DNA of 64,000 nt from Glutinoglossum americanum (GCA_020080175.1 JAGHQL010000028.1:115156-179155); one strand, 5' to 3'. Positions 50,169-60,900 are shown, counted from the first letter of the stretch. Notes: a model not told the origin generated them from the letters alone. Program-made: numbers and translations.

Positions 50169-52737
50169 TTATACACCAACCTTTAAGTAATCTCCGCCCT
50201 TCTCCAGATACTCCTCCCGTGTCACAACTGCCGCTTTCCACTCTTGCCCACAAGACCATTTTGCCGCACCTTTCCAGGCATCTAGAATAGGGTCTTTCGC
50301 TCGCCGAACAACCAAAGGGCTCTCTGCAGGCAAAACTGCGCGTAGTTCATCTCGTAATCTCTCCTCAAACCCCTGAAACATAGTATTCCCGCCTGTCAGA
50401 AATACATCTTTCAGAATCTCGGACCTGTGGTCGGCGTTGGATATTCTCTGTAAGAAAATGTCGGAAGCCACCTCTATAATGCCCGCTTGATCAAGGCCTG
50501 CAATGGATGGTTGGAATACAACTTCTGGGACGCGAATTCTCTCAACATTGAGGTGTATCTGATTAATCTCCCTCTGGCTTTCAGGGTCGAACGGCCATGG
50601 GCCTCGCAAAAATGCATGCATCAGACTCTTTGTCCAGTCGGACTGAGCATCAAGGGTATGCTGCTCTGTAAAGTTTGGGTCGTATTGCAGCAGCTGAGCC
50701 TCCAGGTTCTTGACACTAGTGTTGATATCTTCCTCCTCCTCATCTTCGCTCTGGTTGCCTACCGTGATGCTTCGGTACACCCCCCAGTCATCATCGTTCG
50801 CACCAAAAGTGTCTTCATCACCACCACGTCTTCGCTTCTTTGAATTCGGGGTGTCCGAAGCAAGGTTGGCGATACTCTTCATTCGCATTTGGCTTGCTAG
50901 CGACTTGCGATTGCTTAGGTCGGCCTTGAGTCTCTGGCGGTCTTTGATCTTCTGCAGCAGGACCTGCGTGCCACTCGGTGAGCAAGAGAACGACACAGGT
51001 AGGTTCAAACAAAGGACTCTAGGACGATAAGGGCGGTGACCATCATCTAGCTTCATTCCTCAAGACGTTCGACATACCTCTCGGGCGACTCGACGCTCTT
51101 GAAGCCAACCTTCCAGATCATTTTCTCGTCTTTCTTGGTCTAGCCTTTCTTCTTCTGCTAATCTCGCCTTCTCCTTCTCCTTCTCAGCCTTTGCCCTAGC
51201 TCGAGCATCATGGTTAGACTTCATTAACCTCTGATGTCGTTTTTGCTTCAAACCTGCTTCATCTAGTTGCTCATCCGGGACATCAAGAAGAGGAAATGTT
51301 GGCTGTTCTTCCTCCTCATCGATTTCAGGCCCTCCTACGTCCTTAGTCCTCGCCTTGCGTATCGATTTGTCAAGCTCCCGAACAGCCTTTTCGAGTTGTG
51401 CCTCGTCTTTGAAGTCATTCGACTCCAATAGCCGTTTAAACTCTTTCTTGCTTTCAGTAACTGCTTTTTGTTGAAGTTCTTTATAATATTCAAGCTCCTG
51501 TTCCTTCTTAATAAGCTTCATAGGGTGTCAGCTATGGGGCTTCTCTAGTATATCGGCAGCGATAACGTGGGCGTAGAGCATACCTTTTCAAGTCGCATTT
51601 TGGCGGCCTGCTCCTGAAGCCTTCTTCCGCTCTCCTTCCTCTTCTCCGCTATCTTTGCCAGCTCCTCTTCGCTCTTCTGAATGACTATTTGTTCTGTATA
51701 TGGGAACTGGACCACATGGTCTCTCTCCTCCAGTCCTGTCCAAGCAAGATACCCGCTTAATTCCTGTACGTAATCGCTCGAGACATAGCAATGCTCCCGG
51801 ACCAAGCTATCAGCCTGAAAGCTGGTAAGTTTCCCAGGAAAATTCGGATATTTGAGCTGCAAAAGCTTGAGTAGGTATTCAGCGCTCTGAGAACGGCCCC
51901 AGTTGAGTCTAGTCGCGTGCGAAAGCATGGCCTTCGAATTCACCACTGGAATGAGATGGGTGGAGCTGTGCGAAGATGATACCACGAGACCGGTTTTACC
52001 GCTGTTATAACTATACGAAAAAAGCGAATCAATTCCGAAAGCAAGAGATGGCGCAGTGTAGCACTCAAATATGATTTCGGTCATCACTACAAAATTATGA
52101 CAAAGTCAGTACCGCTGGGGTCTCCAGAGTTGCGTGAGCAATAGTAAGGGAACTCCCGAATAAACTAACTCTTCCTCGAATAACCCAAATTTGCCACGGG
52201 CTCTGTCATTACTATTGGCCTTCCTACACCTCCGTCTTGCCCATCGATTCCAAGCTTCAGAAATATGTAGTCCAGCACAGCTTCCATGACGTCCCAGTTA
52301 CTTACTATCCCACTACCAGCCTCAAAAGCATTTCTTGACTGTTGGCGAGCATTTTGGTCAGCAAAGACGTCAGAGCCAACGAAAGTGTAAGTCTTAGAGA
52401 GCTTTCTATCCCTATAGCGCGACATGATTGGGGGTAATGACAGACGGGGGGACTGGTCAAAGGACCAGCCAGCCCTGGTAGATGAAGACCCTATTGAGCG
52501 GGGATTTAGCACGTTTTCATTCTAGAAGAGCACACTATAGTTGCGGAGCCGCGACCTACCATTATCGATAATAATAGCATTTCCCTGAGAGTCACCATGA
52601 GAGGAAAGTTTATACCCATCTGGCTCGGGTGGCCTAAAGCTGTCAAATGGTGGTTCTGGCACACTCCATATACGCGGTGGCGGTTTGGGAGATTGCTGCC
52701 TCGACGGCATCGAGGAAGTGATTGTGGATTGGGTCAT
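50169..52737 (-). CDS. ARP5: Actin-related protein 5 (INO80 complex)
   Basis: Nuclear actin-related subunit of the INO80 chromatin remodeller; forms a module with Ies6 that engages the nucleosome (family knowledge). Five exons (52737-52560, 52490-52170, 52086-51584, 51515-51078, 50963-50169) give 744 aa. Actin-fold motifs: IIIDNGSSSTRAGW (phosphate loop 1), VMTEPVANLGYSRK, MMTEIIFECYTAPSLAFG, TGLVVSSSHSSTHLIPVV (phosphate loop 2) and DVFLTGGNTMFQGFEERL. Between subdomains lies the long Glu/Lys/Arg coiled-coil insertion (about residues 330-500) characteristic of Arp5. It is divergent from IES6, with 852 bp between the start codons. Confidence 0.95.
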
Positions 52738-53589
52738 TTCGAGGGAGTTTAGCTCATGTTACGGTGAATTCTTATGAAAAGGGTGTGCTGGTATAACTTT
52801 TGCCAGTGCGCTGCATTAGAATCTTATGCATAAGCCCACAGAATACTTTGCAAGCGCTTGCGCTTGACGCGCTTAGGGTTCTTAGTACCAAGGCAATATG
52901 TACATATTGATGCGTCCCAAATCAACCATATGTCTCTCCATTTGATGCACCTCACATCTACGATGGTTCTTTTAGACTATCGGTGGCTGGAAATACGGCT
53001 GTCAGTTTATCATTTCGGACCAACCACCATCCAACTAACCTTCGAGGTGAAATAGCACATTCGACTGATAGTTTCGGAACATCTGTGCGACAAGCTCCAC
53101 GTCGACATTATGAATATTTATTTCCTACAAACTCTATTAGTAATTGTTACCCACATGCCAACCTACTTTTCGTCCAAATCGACTGACCTGGAGGTTTTTG
53201 TTGAGCATCATAACTGCTTCATTCAATTTCTCCTGTGCCACTACTTAGAATCCTTCAATACCCATTCGGTGGTTTTGACCTACCACATTCGTGATGATGC
53301 GCGACAGCAGCAAGTTCTGCTGATGTTCATGTGGACTCTCCTGTTTACATAGTTAGTGCAACTTATGGCTTTAACAATATCAATTGCGGCGGTACCATAA
53401 ATCTAGAGCGATTCTGAACAAGACAAAGTTAGTTGAACAAGAGAGGAACCAAGACACGCCAGAGTTTGTTTGCACGCGAAGCGCGTGAAGCGAAAATCAA
53501 CCATACCTTCCTCGCCAACACGAACGCACCAACGACAAGCTGACATCCACACGAGAATAGAGGAAGATCTAATATCACTAGTATTCGCC
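52738..53589. promoter_or_regulatory. Shared divergent upstream region of ARP5 and IES6
   Basis: 852 bp between start codons of two genes whose products are partners. No specific factor site is claimed. Several short open frames (52858-53352) lack any family signal. The first about 100 bp next to each ATG are unremarkable in composition. Confidence 0.5.
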
Positions 53590-54144
53590 ATGGCACCAGC
53601 AACAAATTCAGACGACTCTCATCTCCAACTCCTCGATAAACTCGATATCACGCCAATTCCAAGACCGTTCCGGAACCCCACCTGGAAGCCGCCGCAGCGA
53701 CGGAATAAGAATATCAAACAGATTCTGTCAGACGCCTCCCGCAAGGAGGCCTCGCTCCTTGCAACCCAGAACAATAGTGGATCGTCGACCCCTTTGCCTC
53801 ATGGCTCGAGCAATGCTTCTTCTGCAGGCAACATCGCATTGGCACAATCCAATATAGCTCAAGCAGCACAGAACCTCCGAACGCTTGTTTTAGAGCGAAA
53901 CGGACATAATGCCTTCGTCTCTGGACCTATTGCCACGTACACGAATATTGAATCGCCGCCGTCGCTACATCCAGCACATCAAAAGCACTACTGTGATATC
54001 ACGGGATTACCGGCCCCATATACCGACCCAAAGACGAGGTTAAGATACCACAACACAGAAATTTTCGCAGTCGTGAGGGGGTTGGGGCAGGGCGTCGCCG
54101 AGCAATACCTCGAAGCTCGAGGGGCACACGTAGTTCTGAAGTAG
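53590..54144 (+). CDS. IES6: INO80 complex subunit Ies6 (YL1_C domain)
   Basis: Partner of Arp5 in the INO80 remodeller (family knowledge). Intronless, 184 aa from the ATG at 53590 (cgccATGGC context); the frame is open 120 nt further up, but that part is basic and not family-like. The middle has PRPFRNPTWKPPQRRNKNIK, the conserved Ies6 core, then a Ser/Ala/Asn-rich linker. The YL1 C-terminal domain is HYCDITGLPAPYTDPKTRLR followed by YHNTEIFAVVRGL. The length matches fungal homologues. Confidence 0.94.
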   Translation: MAPATNSDDSHLQLLDKLDITPIPRPFRNPTWKPPQRRNKNIKQILSDASRKEASLLATQNNSGSSTPLPHGSSNASSAGNIALAQSNIAQAAQNLRTLVLERNGHNAFVSGPIATYTNIESPPSLHPAHQKHYCDITGLPAPYTDPKTRLRYHNTEIFAVVRGLGQGVAEQYLEARGAHVVLK

Positions 54145-54816
54145 GCAGAGAAGGCTACAAATGCAGGACATAGCCGTCACGACCACAAGCGCCGATGAAA
54201 TAATCACAGCTAGTTTATTGTACTGGAGGTGGAAATCAAATGGAGGTCCTTAGGACGCCTGTCTACAACAAGATACAGTCTCTTTCCACTAGAAGGTTCA
54301 GGTCACCACTTCGCTCCTGAATAGAACAGGATCGGTTTAAGAGCGCAGCCTAAATCATCCTGTAAGGCCCGCAAAGTCAAGCCTCATCTATCCGCCTTGA
54401 TCTCTCGAAAAAGGCTCAAGAAAACGCTCCGGCTTAATTGTGACCTCGATAAATTCTTGATCTTTGCCCATGGAAACATGTACCGAGTCCCAGTAGAGAA
54501 ATGCTTAGGACTCAGTGGCAGCAACAGAATGCAGCCGCTTTCAGGGCTATAATTTCCCTCACAGGGACTCAATGTAATAGAGGAGGAATGAGGAGTAGAG
54601 CCTAGAGGCAAAAGTGTCCCACACACCCATCAGACTCGAAAACAGAACCCCCAGTTCACGCTAGAATCACCAGAAGAGGATGCACCCTGACGGTTTTGCG
54701 TAAAGCATCTGAACATCAACACTTTCGATGCAACCTATACACATTGCGAGAAACCTTACGTGTCCAAGTGAAACTAGTTTCGTTTTTCAATACTTAAGTT
54801 TGTTATTGCCCCGGTC
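54145..54816. other. Intergenic, convergent IES6 / DUF427 gene
   Basis: 0.67 kb. One 80-codon minus-strand open frame (54384-54626) has no recognisable motif. Confidence 0.5.
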
Positions 54817-55343
54817 CTATTCCGAATTGACATCGACTTTTGACTTATCTGCATAACTGGTGAGTTCATGTCCCGAAGAACCTGCCCTGAGCCCTGACTT
54901 ACAAAACGCAACATAGCCTTTGATATTAGATGCCTTGTCCTTGGGCTCCGGATAATACCAAGCGGCATTCTCCAATTCTAAGCCTAGTGAGACGATCAGC
55001 GAAGCCGAGGCGGAATTGGTCATATCTTCAAAGCAGACGAACCATCGACACTGATATTGTAGTACGAAGCAGTTCCCTTCCAGGGGCAGACAGTTGTGAG
55101 GGTCGACTTGACGAAGAATGATTGGTCAATAGCCCTAGGGGCCGAGAGATGAGACAAGTTATATCTAGAGTACAACTTGTAGTAAATACTTACGAAGGGG
55201 GAAACTACATGATGTGAGTAGAAGACGGAGTTATAGTATACGACAAGAGAGAGTAGACTTGCATAGATGTTCCCTTCAACTATTTCGTACTCATCGGTCG
55301 TGGCAATGGTTTTGCCAGAAACTACTGCTGACGCGTGAGGCAT
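54817..55343 (-). CDS. DUF427 (NTP_transf_9) domain protein
   Basis: Small beta-tent protein of the DUF427 family; biochemical role unknown. Five exons (55343-55263, 55204-55194, 55134-55043, 54983-54903, 54848-54817) give 98 aa, the normal family length and a multiple of three. Signatures: AVVSGKTIATTDEYEIVEGN, then IYFPPS, TTVCPWKGTASYYNI, AAWYYPEPKDKASNIKGYVA and FYKSKV. The first intron has a GC donor (GCAAGT) and exon 2 is only 11 nt; both are required to obtain the conserved IYFPPS motif. It is the last housekeeping gene before the repeat-rich region. Confidence 0.88.
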
Positions 55344-55620
55344 ATCTTAGAAATAAGACAGAAGTTTAACGATTCTCCAACGGAAAGATAGAGGCAAAAG
55401 CTACGGCGGCCCAGATTAACCAAAGTCACAATTCTCACATGTTAATATAAAGATATAATACTAAAAACTTTCCTACCTGAACAACTTAATGTTGCACAAA
55501 CTCTATATTACTAAAAGAAAGTATTTTTAGAATACATATTATAAATTATACTAGTTTAATTAATTTTATAATAGATTATAAAAAATTATAATAATAATAT
55601 TTAACATATAAGTTAACGTC
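55344..55620. other. AT-rich boundary sequence
   Basis: Strongly AT-rich, mostly A/T runs from 55430 onward, leading directly into the transposon inverted repeat. It may be old RIP-affected or target-site sequence; no gene. Confidence 0.5.
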
Positions 55621-55662
55621 GCTTATCAGTAAGCGGTGAATATCACCGAGCGGTGAACTTTT
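55621..55662 (+). repeat. Transposon terminal inverted repeat, left
   Basis: Starts gcttatcagtaagcggtgaa; its reverse complement occurs at 57768-57809 with one mismatch. Confidence 0.93.
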
Positions 55663-55693
55663 TGTGACCATCAGACTTTCTAATTACTACATT

Positions 55694-55747
55694 TAGTCTA
55701 GCTTTCCTAAGTGGCTAAAATTTTGGCCACTTAGGAAAGCTAGACTA
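55694..55747. repeat. 54-bp near-perfect palindrome inside the transposon
   Basis: Arms of 22 nt (55694-55715 and 55726-55747) are exact reverse complements, with a 10-nt centre (taaaattttg) that is itself nearly palindromic. It lies between the left inverted repeat and the transposase 3' end. Confidence 0.9.
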
Positions 55748-55886
55748 CTTAAGTATTAGTTTGACATATTCTTGCGTTGTGTCCTGTCTTTTCACACTTG
55801 CTATAGCGATAAGTGGTCGACGAACCAGCTCTGCCATCACCATTCTCACAACGCTTTTCTGCTTGTACTTGCTCATCTACTTCCCT

Positions 55887-57377
55887 TTAAGTTATAATAC
55901 CTATAGCATTCTCAACTTCAATTGCTTCTTCTTTGCTAACATGCGTTCTTTTAGCCCTTTTGTGTTTGTTAAGGGCCTCTAAAGCCTCCTCAAGAGTATG
56001 AATCCAGGCATTCGCAAGTGAGAGATTATGTGCTATAACCTCTAATCCTCTTGCTGTCTGAGTAGACGCATTTAAAATTGGCATTGGTGAGCTACCTTGA
56101 TGGTAAGCAATCTTGTTTTTCACAAATTTAGCTTGAAAGAGTACCTCAGTTGCGTTATATAATGTTTTGGAGACCCAAGAATTGGCTTTGGTAGGAAGAG
56201 GTCCAGTAGGTGTAGGAGTCCGTAACTTGACGTCTAGTCTTGAAATGACAGCTTGTGTATCGAAAGGAACTAAACCAGCACCACGGAACCCAGCCTTGAT
56301 GTTTTTTGGTGTCATAGTTTTATAGTATGCCGTCTGAAATGCAATAAAAAATTCAGTTTTCGTGATATGTGTGATGTGCGCTTTGATGAAAACATCAAGT
56401 TCAAGTCTATAGTTCCATTTAAAAACTCCAAAATATGTGACATCGAGTGGCTAAGTTAGGTGTAATGAATGAGGAGGAAAACAAATGGTCACAATATTGT
56501 GAGTCTTGCAGTATTCATCAAACTTGATGGATATATGACTTTCATGCCCATCGAGTATTAACATCCGGTATCCACCTTTCTTTAAAGAACAAGTATGTTT
56601 GTTGAAATGTTGAATCCAATCCAAGCCTGTCGCATTATCGGTCCATCCATTTTCAGTTGGTTTAACCACCCAGTTGTGTGGTAAGCCACCTTCAGTATAC
56701 CAATTGGCAAGATGAACTATATCCTTGACCATTAAAAATGAAGGAATATTATGGCCTTCTGCATTGACACAAGCAATAGCAGTAGCCCATTCTCGATTGC
56801 TAGGCTGTATTCTCTTTCTTTTCCCCTTTCGATCAGCCTTTGTGACAACTATACTACTAGAAATTACTTTAATCATGAATCCAGTCTCATCAAAGTTCCA
56901 GATGTCACTATCTTGAATTCCATATTTAGCCTTCGCATTTGCAACACGCTGGAACCAAACTTCAAGAAGCTTAGAATCTTCGTATTGGGCCTTTTGGTAG
57001 TTATAGAAACGTGAAAAATGCGTCTTTAGCTCTGAGGTGCGCTTTACAAGTCGATGCACCCAGAGCTTACCGATTGGAGATTCATAACACGATGCGAGAA
57101 TTGTGTTGGCCATATCTTCTATATCCTTCAGTCAGGGAGAAAATCCTCGATTGTTTAGGTCAACTATATGCTGAATAAGGACCTCCTCCTCCAATTCATC
57201 TAGAAGTTGAATATTCGGTCTGGTTTCTGCTTTTGATTGTCTGCTATTTATTCTGGAGCGGAGAGTAGTATCAGATACATCATAAATTTGTACAGCTTTA
57301 TGAACAGTTAATTTCTAGTTGCATTGAAGAGCTTCGATGGCTAGAACTATTCTAGCTTCTTTCGATTGACTTGACAT
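55887..57377 (-). pseudogene. Fot1/pogo DDD transposase with three premature stops
   Basis: DDE/D superfamily transposase, pogo branch. The start MSSQSKEARI at 57377 begins an HTH region. The catalytic residues are in WNFDETGF, LILDGHESHIS and PLDVTYFG, i.e. the DDD type. The C-terminal part AGFRGAGLVPFDTQAVISRL is typical of Fot1-like elements. Three in-frame stops interrupt it: TAG at 57315-57317, TGA at 57132-57134 and TAG at 56451-56453. Each stands where a relative would have Gln or Arg, i.e. each is explained by one C-to-T change on the coding strand, as expected from RIP. No frameshift was noticed. Non-functional as it stands. Confidence 0.9.
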
Positions 57378-57410
57378 ATTGTAGTTGTGGAGAAAATACA
57401 TGTTGAAGTA

Positions 57411-57743
57411 TGTCAGGTTCTAGGGGGGTGCCGCAGGTGCTCGAGGGTCAAGAGAGTCATTCGGGAGGTCATCCGTGGGTTCACGAATGAGTTCTGGAGC
57501 TTGAAGGGGTGTCACAGCTCGGCAGGATGCCCGGCGGGATGTCAGAGGCAGGTAAGTTGGGTAGGTGGATGGATATGGGCCACCGGGTGGCTTCTATTAG
57601 ATGAACTATATACAAGAGGTGTGTTGACCGATAGAGATTGAAGAATCAACTCTGTCGGTCAGAAAAGGAGCTTGAGAGCTTGGCTTAAGCACAGACTCTA
57701 TACTGATCTAAGCTTACAAGCCCTGTCTTTATGTGCCGTGACA
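57411..57743 (+). mobile_element. Solo LTR (333 bp) with 5-bp target duplication
   Basis: Starts TGTCAGGTTC and ends GTGACA (TG..CA ends). It is flanked by the exact duplication AAGTA at 57406-57410 and 57744-57748. An inverted copy of the same length lies at 63360-63692. It sits inside the DNA transposon, between the transposase start and the right inverted repeat, so it arrived after the transposon. Confidence 0.88.
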
Positions 57744-57767
57744 AAGTAGAAAGATAATACAGTTGTG

Positions 57768-57809
57768 AAAAGTTCACCACTCGGTGATATTCACCGCTTA
57801 CTGATAAGC
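57768..57809 (-). repeat. Transposon terminal inverted repeat, right
   Basis: Inverse partner of 55621-55662, one mismatch. Confidence 0.93.
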
Positions 57810-57884
57810 AATATTATTATAAATATAATATTTAGTTTATATAGTAATATAAGTTATAAAAGTATTTAGTTCATACCGAAAGTC

Positions 57885-57985
57885 TTTTGTATATAAGCAA
57901 CTTGCTGTTCTCCCGTTTGGAGGCTAGCAATCAGTCTTCTACATCTCATGCCTACTAGAATCAAGTCTATTTCTGTCTACTTCAT
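57885..57985 (+). repeat. Dispersed repeat B, copy 1
   Basis: About 100 bp matching 63145-63245 in direct orientation. Shared blocks: gtatata, cttggaggc/t region, atcagtctt.tacat and ctagaatcaagtctat. The TATA-like start suggests the promoter-R part of a second LTR family. Confidence 0.7.
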
Positions 57986-58213
57986 ATTCTAAAATAGGCT
58001 AACATCTAGTGGTTGAGGCTTGGTGTGATTCAGAGTCAACGCTTTTGTAGGATTTGATGATTCATCTTGATGTGATTCTTCTGCTGTGGTGCGCCGCCGC
58101 TTTTCTCCGCTGTTGAACTTTCATGTCTGGTCCATCAACCGAAATTGAGCCTGCACGATCTTAGGGATATACTCATCGCTATGATAAGATTAGGGTGAAC
58201 TTACGGACAGAGT

Positions 58214-58699
58214 ATGCTCGCTTTGGCTTTTACGCATTCGAGAGTCCCGGATGGGGCATATGCTGTCAAACTACGCCAGGAACTGATGCAACCACTTGGC
58301 AATATGACTCGGGCTATAAACCTGCTCTTCCGCATTGTTGACAGCCCTGTGTGGGAGCAATATCATACGGCATGGCAAAAATTACACCCAACAGCCAGGG
58401 TTTCCACTACCGAAAATGAGCTTTTTACGCTTCGCGTGGTCCTCACCAACATGCCTACTGAGGCACATATAGGTTGGTAGAACGGTTGGGCATGGATTGG
58501 CATCTTGGGTGACTTCAATGATGGAGACCTATGTATGCCGCAGCTCGGTAGAAATCTGCAACACTTCATCGCCAAATGGAGTGGCAAGCAGCGTTACCCT
58601 GTTGTTCACTCCTTCTGGGACTCAATTCGGCGTCATGTGGGAATGGGTGGGAGGCCCTATAACATTGCAAATACGGGGAAGGAAAAAGACATGAACTGA
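58214..58699 (+). pseudogene. Fragment resembling a fungal 2OG-Fe(II) dioxygenase-like domain
   Basis: One frame, interrupted by a TAG at about 58478-58480 (possible Gln codon changed by C-to-T). After the stop it reads NGWAWIGILGDFNDGDLCMP, then QLGRNLQHFIAKW and RYPVVHSFWDSIRRHV. This resembles the second half of double-stranded beta-helix dioxygenases in which a GDF-x-GG-x-LC-x-P-x-LG strand is followed by a metal-binding His and a VHF strand. The segment that should lie between QLGR and LQHFI is missing, so it is broken even without the stop. Assignment is by pattern and uncertain. Confidence 0.45.
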
Positions 58700-58899
58700 G
58701 CCCCCTCCGAGACCAATACCCCGATGCTGAGTGCTGCATGATCCAGATCTACAGACCCGCACATTGGGACAAAGCCACCTGCAAAAATAGATAGCTAATC
58801 AAGGATGAGGGGATGGCATTATCCGACTCTCCTGCACTTACCACCATCACTTGTGACAAGCCAGCATGCTTTGCTGCCAAGTGTCATTAAATACTGTCT

Positions 58900-60900
58900 G
58901 TTATACGAGGAAAATACATCCGCTGCTGGATTCTCTGACCCCTGACGCGGGAAGTATCATGGTAGTGTCAAGACAATCTGGCAAGGCGCAATGAATGGCA
59001 TATGCCGGAATTGGTGGGGAAAGTATCCCTTCATTCAGCTATGTGGGCGCCGGGCTTGGTGAGAATGAAAGGTTCTGGGCCCGGCATGAGCTAAGGATAA
59101 CTTCATCTAGTGGCACTTCTGTATCAGCTCGATTACACCTCGTCACGAAGCAGGCAGACAGCAGCCTCGATAGTTGGTCCGTGGTGTTTGTTACCCCTGC
59201 TATACCAGCTGCGCCAATGCGCTATCTCAATGCATCTCCCCTTGGAGTTGGCACAAGTCGCAATGGATGGCGTATGCTGGATCTGGGTCGGGGGTACCCT
59301 TAACTGCCTTCCCCGTGCGGGTTTTTACAATCTCATAGTCATCCTGGAGAAGCAAGGATACCGGTTATACCTGTAGCGGCACAAGTCCCGTAGTGAGGGA
59401 GCAAATGCTCCGGCCTGCGGCGCTCTGATCTATTGTTGCTCATCAGTGGCCTCGAGTTGGCTGGCTTGGCTCAAGGGGGCGAGCAATTCTTCGGAAGACA
59501 ATGAGCGTTGCCTAAGTCTGACCTATGGCTCAGCATATTCTAATGCTCGGAGGCGGTTATGCGCTCTCCATCGGCAGAATGGCACAAAGCTGTCCACAGG
59601 GGTTACAAGGACGAACAAGCCTTGCGTCATCTCTCTACGTGTTGTCTCTATTGTATAGATGTTAATACGCCATCCGGTGGAATACCTGACCATTATGCGA
59701 TGCTGAGAGCATCCCTGGCAGCGTCAGGGCTGTTCGGCGAGGCGCAATAGGTGACGTACGCTGGCGTATTGGAGGATCTGTCTTGGATTCAGTTCTGTAC
59801 GCGCCGGGCATGATATTAGGGGGTCAGAGGGATCTAAATCCAACAAGAGCTGTGGCGGGCCTCATCACGACGGCGTTTCCGTTTCATTTCAAGTACAATA
59901 CTTCTCATATGTCCTGTCAAAATGTGTTGTTGCCACGCAACAGACAGGTAGCAACCTAACGGTCAGCCCGGTGATGGGATTCACTACTGGTGGCCTCCGT
60001 CATGATGCAAGACCAAAGCCTCAAATCAGGGTCAACAGATATTATCAACTGGCCATCTCGCCTTCCTCTAGTCGGAGGCGGAAGTACGGCGCTCTCAGAA
60101 GATACGGATAGAGATGCCGGTAAGACGCAGTATACCCTTCACACCAGCTGAGTTTGTTATAGGGACACGTCAGCTGCTGGATTCTCTGACCTCTGACGTG
60201 GGGAGTATTGTTGCATCAAGGCGGCCCGATAAGGCGCAATGGGTGGCGTGTGCTAAAGTTGGACGGCAGAATTCCCTTTGACTGTCTTAACCATGCAGGC
60301 CTTGACAATTCCAAGCAAGGATATTAGCTATACCCGCAATGGCACAGATCCTATAGCTCCTTCAACCGTACGGATTCCAATTCCTTTCGACTCATCAGCG
60401 CCCTTGAGTCGACTGATTTGGTACAGGGGGCTGAGGCATCTGTGGAGCCGGACGCTGCAAATCCTGTGCAAGATGGCGACTGCTGCTTGATGCTGATCTA
60501 CAGCTCAGAGCGTTTTGATACCCAAGGGCAGCTATACAGTCTCAGGGGGGCTACAAGGTGCTTAAAGGTGCATAGGTAGTCGACGAGCGGGAGGTAGTGC
60601 CTTCTAATTCTACGCTCTTCCCTTCCATGCCATAGGCAGCATGCTCGGCCGTTCGGGGAATTACAGGGACAGGTGAGACTTCGCCGGACATTCAAGTGGT
60701 TTGACAAGGAGCAACTGGTGGCATAGAGTTGACTGGCGAAGGATCTGCCTTAAATTTAGCTCTGTACGCGCTAGACACTATCAAGGGGTTCACGCACAAC
60801 GAGAGCTGTGAAGGGCCTCTTTGTGACGGCGTTTTTGTTTCAGGTTATGGACGATACTTCCTGTACGCCCCGATAGGATGCCCCGTCCCAACAACTACAT
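58900..60900. repeat. Decayed, partly tandem copies of an unknown unit
   Basis: Related blocks recur in direct orientation: ctgctggattctctgacc at 58922 and 60175; gcgcaatggrtggcgtatgct-like at about 58988, 59260, 59747 and 60236; gcaaggataccggttatac-like at about 59349 and 60313; and a 160-bp block with tctgtacgcgc and gacggcgttt at 59745-59920 and 60705-60880. Most differences between copies are transitions. No intact reading frame runs through any copy. Confidence 0.65.

Larger units (their letters stand above)
55621..57809 (-). mobile_element. Fot1/pogo-type DNA transposon, degenerate, with nested solo LTR
   Basis: Bounded by 42-nt terminal inverted repeats (55621-55662 and 57768-57809, 41 of 42 identical). 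The total is about 2.19 kb, or about 1.85 kb without the nested LTR, the size of Fot1-like elements. It carries one transposase gene on the minus strand (broken) and an internal palindrome. A TA target duplication is expected for the family; TA occurs 6 nt outside the left and 3 nt outside the right repeat, so the exact ends are unclear. Confidence 0.9.

Noticed and set aside
55616-57811. Assigning a TA target duplication to the transposon
   Set aside because: TA occurs on both sides but at unequal distances from the inverted repeats, so the exact element ends are not established.
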